Origin: Streptomyces sp. CB02009
GTDB lineage: Bacteria > Actinomycetota > Actinomycetes > Streptomycetales > Streptomycetaceae
Direction: 5' to 3'
DNA length: 64,000 nucleotides
Assembly (NCBI RefSeq): GCF_001905825.1
Contig: NZ_LIVV01000003.1
Coordinates: 292,956 to 356,955, forward strand
The notes beneath the pieces are model-generated. The model was not told the origin of the DNA, did not search any database, and worked only from the letters and a program-made list of their open reading frames with translations. The position numbers were made by a program, and so were the translations under genes. Of the stretch, positions 59,179 to 64,000 are shown piece after piece; position 1 is the first letter of the stretch; each line of letters opens with the position of its first letter.

Positions 59179-60102
59179 ATGGATCTCCGTATCTTCACCG
59201 AACCCCAGCAGGGGGCCGACTACGACACCCTCCTCAGGGTGGCACGGGCCACCGAGGAGCTCGGATTCGACGCCTTCTTCCGTTCCGACCATTACCTCAG
59301 CATGGGCTCCGCCGACGGGCTGCCCGGACCCACCGACGCCTGGATCACCCTGGCGGGGCTCGCCCGGGAGACCAAGCGGATCCGTCTCGGCACCCTGATG
59401 ACGGCCGGCACCTTCCGGCTCCCCGGTGTCCTGGCCATCCAGGTCGCCCAGGTGGACCGGATGTCCGGCGGCCGGGTCGAACTCGGCCTCGGCGCGGGCT
59501 GGTTCGAGGAGGAGCACAAGGCCTACGGCATTCCGTTCCCGAAGGAGAAGTTCGGCCGCCTCGAGGAGCAGCTGGCGATCGTCACCGGTCTGTGGGAGAC
59601 CGAGATCGGCAAGACCTTCAGCTACGAGGGGGAGTTCTACCGGCTCAGCGACTCCCCGGCGCTGCCCAAGCCCGCTCAGGACAGGATCCCGGTCCTGATC
59701 GGCGGCCACGGCGCGAGCCGCACGCCGCGGCTGGCCGCGCGGTACGCGGACGAGTTCAACATCCCGTTCGCGTCGATCGCGGACAGCGAGCGGCAGTTCG
59801 GCCGGGTCAGGGCCGCGGCCGAGGAGGCCGGGCGGGCACCCGACGACCTGGTGTACTCCAACGCCCTGGTCGTCTGCGTCGGCAAGGACGACGCGGAGGT
59901 TGCCCGCCGGGCCGCCGCCATCGGGCGGGACGTGGACGAGCTGAAGGCGAACGGCCTGGCGGGTTCTCCCGCCGAGGTCGTCGACAAGCTCGGGCGCTAC
60001 GCGGCGATCGGGTCCTCCCGCGTCTACCTCCAGGTCCTCGACCTGGACGACCTGGACCACCTGGAGCTGATCTCGGCGCGGGTCCAGTCGCAGCTGGGAT
60101 GA
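59179..60102 (+). CDS. LLM-class F420-dependent oxidoreductase
   Basis: This 307-aa luciferase-like TIM barrel has MDLRIFTEPQQGADYDTLLRVARATEELGFDAFFRSDHYLSMGSADGLPGPTDAWITLAGLARETKRIRLGTLMTAGTFRLPGVLAIQVAQVDRMSGGRVELGLGAGWFEEEHKAYGI, the usual F420 (rather than FMN) subgroup pattern. It then has IPVLIGGHGASRTPRLAARYADEFN. It would reduce or oxidise a substrate with F420H2; which one is unknown. The ATG at 59179 has GGAGG directly before it; a GTG at 59164 is the alternative. It forms a possible operon with the next gene, 13 nt away. Confidence 0.92.
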   Translation: MDLRIFTEPQQGADYDTLLRVARATEELGFDAFFRSDHYLSMGSADGLPGPTDAWITLAGLARETKRIRLGTLMTAGTFRLPGVLAIQVAQVDRMSGGRVELGLGAGWFEEEHKAYGIPFPKEKFGRLEEQLAIVTGLWETEIGKTFSYEGEFYRLSDSPALPKPAQDRIPVLIGGHGASRTPRLAARYADEFNIPFASIADSERQFGRVRAAAEEAGRAPDDLVYSNALVVCVGKDDAEVARRAAAIGRDVDELKANGLAGSPAEVVDKLGRYAAIGSSRVYLQVLDLDDLDHLELISARVQSQLG

Positions 60103-60115
60103 GCGGGGCGATCCG

Positions 60116-61027
60116 ATGAAACCGGTCCGTACGCTCGCCGAAGCCCTCGGGGCGGGGGCCCTCGTCCTCGACGGCGGGCTGTCCAACCAGCTGGAGGCGC
60201 AGGGCTGCGACCTCTCGGACGCGCTCTGGTCCGCGCGGCTCCTGGCCGACGGGCCCGAGCAGATCGAGGCGGCCCACGCGGCGTACGTACGGGCCGGTGC
60301 ACGGGTGCTCATCACCTCCAGCTACCAGGCCACCTTCGAGGGTTTCGCCCGGCGGGGCGTGGACCGGGAGGCGGCGGCGCGGCTGCTCGCGCGGAGCGTG
60401 GAACTCGCCCGGGCCGCGGCCGTGGAAGTGGGGGAGGAGGTGTGGGTCGCCGGGTCCGTGGGGCCGTACGGCGCGATGCTCGCGGACGGGAGCGAGTACC
60501 GGGGACGGTACGGGCTGTCCGTACGGGAGCTGGAGGCGTTCCACCGGCCACGCATCGAGGCGCTGGCGGCGGCGGAGCCGGACGTGCTGGCGCTGGAGAC
60601 CGTTCCGGACGCGACCGAGGCGGAGGCGCTGCTGCGGGCGGTCGAGGGCTGCGGGGTGCCGGTGTGGCTCTCGTACACGGTCGAGGGCGGGCGGACCCGG
60701 GCCGGGCAGGACCTGGCGGAGGCCTTCGCGGTCGCCGCGGGGAACGACCGGGTCGTCGCCGTCGGGGTCAACTGCTGCGAGCCCGCGGAGGCGGGCCCCG
60801 CCGTGGAGCTCGCCGTCGCCGTGACCGGGAAGCCGGCCGTGGTCTACCCCAACAGCGGGGAGCGGTGGGACGCCCGTGCGCGGGGCTGGCGCGGCGGCGT
60901 CGCCTTCGACCCGGCCCGGGCCGCCGACTGGGCCACGGCGGGCGCCCGGCTGATCGGGGGCTGCTGCCGGGTCGGCCCGGCCACCATCTCCGCCCTGGCC
61001 GCGGACGCCGGCGGGGGCGCGGGCTGA
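60116..61027 (+). CDS. mmuM: Homocysteine S-methyltransferase
   Basis: This 303-aa TIM-barrel homocysteine methyltransferase has LVLDGGLSNQLEAQGCDLSDALWSARLL at the N-terminus and VLITSSYQATFEGFARRGVD. The three zinc cysteines are in VAVGVNCCEPAEAG (NCC) and IGGCCRVGP (GGCC). It makes methionine from homocysteine with S-methylmethionine or SAM as donor (MmuM type), without folate or cobalamin domains. It follows the F420 gene by 13 nt. The 203-bp gap after it is a GC-rich repeat-prone stretch with no gene. Confidence 0.93.
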   Translation: MKPVRTLAEALGAGALVLDGGLSNQLEAQGCDLSDALWSARLLADGPEQIEAAHAAYVRAGARVLITSSYQATFEGFARRGVDREAAARLLARSVELARAAAVEVGEEVWVAGSVGPYGAMLADGSEYRGRYGLSVRELEAFHRPRIEALAAAEPDVLALETVPDATEAEALLRAVEGCGVPVWLSYTVEGGRTRAGQDLAEAFAVAAGNDRVVAVGVNCCEPAEAGPAVELAVAVTGKPAVVYPNSGERWDARARGWRGGVAFDPARAADWATAGARLIGGCCRVGPATISALAADAGGGAG

Positions 61028-61230
61028 GGGCGCCCCGCACCCCGCGCCTCACCGTCGGCGCGGCCCCCGGGACCCGGCCGCCGTCGGCACGGCCCCGGAC
61101 CAGGCCGGCGCGGCCCCCGGGACCTGCCGCCGCCGACACGGCTCCCGGAACCGTCCACCGCCCCCGCGGGGTCCTGGCGCGCGGGAAAATGCCTGGTGGG
61201 GAGGGGAAGCGGCGAACCATACTCGGAAGT

Positions 61231-62775
61231 GTGTTCCTGACGATCAGTACGACCGGCAACCCGGAGCGTCCCGCGACCGATCTCGGCTTCCTGCTGCACA
61301 AGCATCCCGAGCGGGCGCAGACGTTCTCGACCTCGCACGGCACGGCGCACGTCCTCTACCCCGAGGCGAGCGCCGAGCGGTGCACGGCGGCACTTCTCCT
61401 GGAGGTGGACCCCGTGGCGCTGGTGCGCCGCGGCAAGGGCAAGGGCCGGGGCGGCGCCCCGGACTCCGCGCTCGCCCAGTACGTGAACGACCGGCCCTAC
61501 GCGGCGTCCTCGCTGCTCGCCGTCGCGCTCGCGAAGGTCTTCAAGACGGCGCTGCACGGCGTCTGCCAGGCGATGCCCGAGCGGGCCGCGGCGGCGTTGC
61601 CGCTGCGTGTCGAGGTGCCCGCGCTGCCCGCGAAGGGCGGCGCCGAGCTGGTGCGCAGGCTGTTCGGGCCGCTGGGCTGGGACACCGTGGACGCCGAGCC
61701 GGTCGCCCTGGACGAGCGGTTCCCCGAGTGGGGCGCCTCCCGCTATGTGCGGCTGGTGCTGGAGGGCGAGCTGCGGCTCGCGGACGCCCTCAACCACCTC
61801 TACGTCCTGCTGCCCGTGCTCGACGACGCCAAGCACTACTGGGTCGCGCCCGACGAGGTCGAGAAGCTGCTGCGCGCCGGTGACGGCTGGCTCGCCGGTC
61901 ACCCCGAGCGGACGCTGATCACGGCACGCTACCTGTCCCGCCGCCGGGGCCTGACGCGTGAGGCGGACGAGCGGCTCGAACTGGTGCGGCTCGCCGAGGC
62001 CGACGGCCTGGACGTCGACGACGTCGACAACGCGGTCGACGAGTCGACCGACACCGAGGAGCGGCCCGTGCCGCTCGCCGAGCAGCGCCGGGCGGCGATC
62101 CTCGCCGCCCTGGAGCGGGCCGAGGCGAGCCGGGTCCTCGACCTCGGGTGTGGTCAGGGCCAGTTGGTGCAGGCGTTGCTGAAGAACCCCCGGTTCACCG
62201 AGGTCGTCGGTGTCGACGTGTCCGTCCGCGCCCTGACCATCGCCGCGCGACGGCTGCGGCTGGAGCGGATGGGGGAGCGGCAGGCGGCCCGGGTGACGCT
62301 GATGCAGGGCTCGCTCGCGTACACCGACAAGCGGCTGACCGGCTACGACGCGGCGGTGCTCAGCGAGGTCGTCGAGCACCTGGACCTGCCGAGGCTGCCG
62401 GCCCTGGAGTACGCGGTGTTCGGCTCGGCACGGCCGCGCACGGTCCTCGTGACCACACCGAACGTCGAGTACAACGTGCGCTGGGAGTCGCTGCCGGCCG
62501 GACACGTCCGGCACAGTGACCACCGCTTCGAATGGACCCGGGAGGAGTTCCGGAGCTGGGCGTCCTCGGTCGCCGAGCGGTACGGGTACGGCGTCGGGTT
62601 CACCCCCGTCGGCCCGGACGACCCCGAGGTCGGACCGCCCACCCAGATGGCCGTCTTCACCCGGAACCAGGACCAGGGCCAGGACCGGAACCAGGACCGG
62701 AACCAGGACCAGAAGCAGGGCCGGAAGCAGAAGCAGACCACGGACCCGACCGCCGCGAAGGAGGAACAGGCATGA
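61231..62775 (+). CDS. hen1: RNA 3'-terminal 2'-O-methyltransferase Hen1
   Basis: This ~514-aa bacterial Hen1 has an N-terminal ligase-activating domain (ISTTGNPERPATDLGFLLHKHPERAQTF... FGPLGWDTVDAEPVALDERFPEWGASRYVRLVLEGE). The C-terminal methyltransferase domain has VLDLGCGQGQLVQALLKN and the Mn-binding E-x-x-E-H-H/H pattern in LSEVVEHLDLPR (ExxEH) with HSDHRFEWTREEF. It 2'-O-methylates the 3' end of cleaved RNA before Pnkp rejoins it, blocking re-cleavage. A Gln/Asp/Lys/Arg-rich tail from a DNA repeat (62668-62735) ends the protein. The GTG at 61231 matches the family start; an ATG at 61189 is the alternative. The stop overlaps the pnkp ATG. Confidence 0.92.
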   Translation: MFLTISTTGNPERPATDLGFLLHKHPERAQTFSTSHGTAHVLYPEASAERCTAALLLEVDPVALVRRGKGKGRGGAPDSALAQYVNDRPYAASSLLAVALAKVFKTALHGVCQAMPERAAAALPLRVEVPALPAKGGAELVRRLFGPLGWDTVDAEPVALDERFPEWGASRYVRLVLEGELRLADALNHLYVLLPVLDDAKHYWVAPDEVEKLLRAGDGWLAGHPERTLITARYLSRRRGLTREADERLELVRLAEADGLDVDDVDNAVDESTDTEERPVPLAEQRRAAILAALERAEASRVLDLGCGQGQLVQALLKNPRFTEVVGVDVSVRALTIAARRLRLERMGERQAARVTLMQGSLAYTDKRLTGYDAAVLSEVVEHLDLPRLPALEYAVFGSARPRTVLVTTPNVEYNVRWESLPAGHVRHSDHRFEWTREEFRSWASSVAERYGYGVGFTPVGPDDPEVGPPTQMAVFTRNQDQGQDRNQDRNQDQKQGRKQKQTTDPTAAKEEQA

Positions 62776-64000
62776 CCACCGAGACCGTGAACCCGGCCGA
62801 CACCACCCCGGCCCGCACCCTGCCCGTCACCGACCTGTCCCTCGTGGTCCTGGTCGGCGCCACCGGCTCCGGCAAGTCCACCTTCGCCCGGCGCCACTTC
62901 AAGCCGACCGAGATCGTCTCCTCCGACTTCTGCCGGGGGCTCGTCGCCGACGACGAGAACGACCAGTCAGCGAGCAAGGACGCCTTCGACGTCCTGCACT
63001 ACATCGTGGGCAAGCGCCTCGCGGCAGGCCGGCTCGCCGTCGTCGACGCGACCAACGTGCAGCCGGAGGCGCGGCGTCAGCTCGTCCAGCTGGCCCGCTC
63101 GTACGACGTGCTGCCCCTCGCGATCGTCCTCGACCTGCCCGAGGAGGTGTGCCGCAGCAGGAACGCGGCGCGTCCCGACCGCGCGGACATGCCGGCGCAC
63201 GTCATCCAGCGCCACCGCCGCGAGCTGCGCCGCTCGCTGCGCGGACTGGAGCGCGAGGGCTTCCGCAAGGTGCACGTCCTGAAGTCAGTCGAGGAGGTCG
63301 ACGCGGCCCAGGTCGTCCTGGAGCGCCGCTTCAACGACCTGCGGCACCTCACCGGCCCCTTCGACATCATCGGTGACATCCACGGCTGCCGTTCCGAGCT
63401 GGAGACCCTGCTCGCGAAGCTCGGCTACGTCGACGGGCACCACCCCGAGGGCCGTACGGCGGTGTTCGTCGGTGACCTCGTCGACCGGGGCCCCGACTCG
63501 CCGGGCGTCCTGCGCCGGGTGATGGCGATGGTCGCCGCGGGCGACGCCCTGTGCGTCCCCGGCAACCACGAGAACAAGCTGGGCCGCTGGCTCAAGGGCC
63601 GGAAGGTCCAGGAGACCCACGGACTCGCCGAGACCATCGAGCAGCTGGGGCACGAGAGCGAGGAGTTCCGGGCCGAGGTCGGGCGGTTCATCGAGGGACT
63701 CGTCAGCCACTACGTGCTCGACGGGGGCGACCTCGTCGTCTGCCACGCGGGTCTGCCGGAGAAGTACCACGGCCGGACCTCGGGGCGGGTGCGCTCGCAC
63801 GCGCTGTACGGGGACACCACCGGCGAGACCGACGAGTTCGGGCTGCCGGTGCGCTACCCGTGGGCCGAGGAGTACCGGGGGCGGGCCACCGTCGTGTACG
63901 GCCACACCCCCGTGCCGAACACCTCCTGGATCAACAACACCCTCTGCCTCGACACCGGAGCGGTCTTCGGCGGGAAGATGACCGCCCTGCGCTGGCCCGA
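62772..64000 (+). CDS. pnkp: Polynucleotide kinase-phosphatase Pnkp (3' partial)
   Basis: The first ~409 codons of the RNA-repair enzyme Pnkp run off the right edge; full-length bacterial Pnkp is about 850 aa. The 5'-kinase domain is complete (Walker A VGATGSGKSTFARRHF, DATNVQPEARRQL, RNAARPDRADMPAHVIQRHRR). The phosphatase domain of the calcineurin superfamily follows (FDIIGDIHGCRSELETLL, FVGDLVDRGPDSPGVL, VPGNHENKL, HAGLPEKYHGRTSGRVR, VVYGHTPV). The C-terminal ligase domain must lie beyond the window. With Hen1 it forms the bacterial RNA repair complex that heals ribotoxin-cleaved tRNAs. Confidence 0.93.
   Translation, partial: MTTETVNPADTTPARTLPVTDLSLVVLVGATGSGKSTFARRHFKPTEIVSSDFCRGLVADDENDQSASKDAFDVLHYIVGKRLAAGRLAVVDATNVQPEARRQLVQLARSYDVLPLAIVLDLPEEVCRSRNAARPDRADMPAHVIQRHRRELRRSLRGLEREGFRKVHVLKSVEEVDAAQVVLERRFNDLRHLTGPFDIIGDIHGCRSELETLLAKLGYVDGHHPEGRTAVFVGDLVDRGPDSPGVLRRVMAMVAAGDALCVPGNHENKLGRWLKGRKVQETHGLAETIEQLGHESEEFRAEVGRFIEGLVSHYVLDGGDLVVCHAGLPEKYHGRTSGRVRSHALYGDTTGETDEFGLPVRYPWAEEYRGRATVVYGHTPVPNTSWINNTLCLDTGAVFGGKMTALRWP

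Overview
The window is actinobacterial and almost certainly from Streptomyces. Coding GC is above 70% with strongly GC-biased third positions, GTG starts and 4-nt ATGA gene overlaps are common, and the gene set is typical of the genus: SARP and LAL activators, AfsR-like ATPase regulators, a DUF6099-like protein, a SepF-like protein and a Hen1/Pnkp RNA-repair pair.

Layout. (1) 1-9.1 kb is the end of one secondary-metabolite or accessory locus. It holds the last module of an NRPS (C tail-A-T-TE), a translationally coupled FAD monooxygenase, a branched-chain 2-oxoacid dehydrogenase set (E1alpha, E1beta, E2) and an acyl-CoA dehydrogenase. (2) 9.2-18.8 kb holds an ASCH protein, a 1.1 kaa BTAD/AAA/TPR regulator, and a coupled pair of secreted proteins (subtilase and FG-GAP/PQQ-like propeller). 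(3) About 19.0-41.5 kb is a dithiolopyrrolone (holomycin/thiolutin/aureothricin type) biosynthetic cluster. It has a thioredoxin-reductase-like dithiol oxidase with CPYC (hlmI type); an operon of Cy-A(Cys)-T NRPS, GMC oxidoreductase, type II thioesterase and acyl-CoA dehydrogenase (hlmE-D-C-B order); a divergent HFCD flavoprotein decarboxylase (hlmF); an MFS exporter (hlmH), a truncated globin (hlmG) and a degenerate condensation-domain protein (hlmK). It also has two methyltransferases, a second thioesterase, a RidA protein, a DAO-type flavoenzyme, a SARP and a LuxR-type LAL regulator. No N-acyltransferase (hlmA type) is visible. (4) 41.6-64 kb is conserved chromosomal sequence: NarL-type two-component system, CPA2 antiporter with TrkA-C subunit, flotillin with NfeD-like partner, BlaI/M56 pair, TerB, ArsB/SLC13 transporter, assorted regulators and enzymes, mmuM, and Hen1-Pnkp running off the right edge.

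How it works together. The dithiolopyrrolone genes are tied together by cis-elements readable in the sequence. One promoter module (12-bp-spaced CGG-type repeats abutting TTGAGG, then a TANNNT -10) precedes the NRPS operon, the SARP gene and the hlmK-thioesterase-methyltransferase operon. A second module (GTCCCGG block followed by an ACAA-N3-TTGT palindrome) precedes the dithiol oxidase, the exporter and one methyltransferase, the three best candidates for self-protection. Four 11-bp-phased heptamers, the classic SARP geometry, lie in front of the decarboxylase gene. In-frame minisatellites have expanded in several cluster genes. The N-methyltransferase candidate suggests an N-methylated product (thiolutin/aureothricin type), but product, acyl chain and regulators are inference from sequence only.
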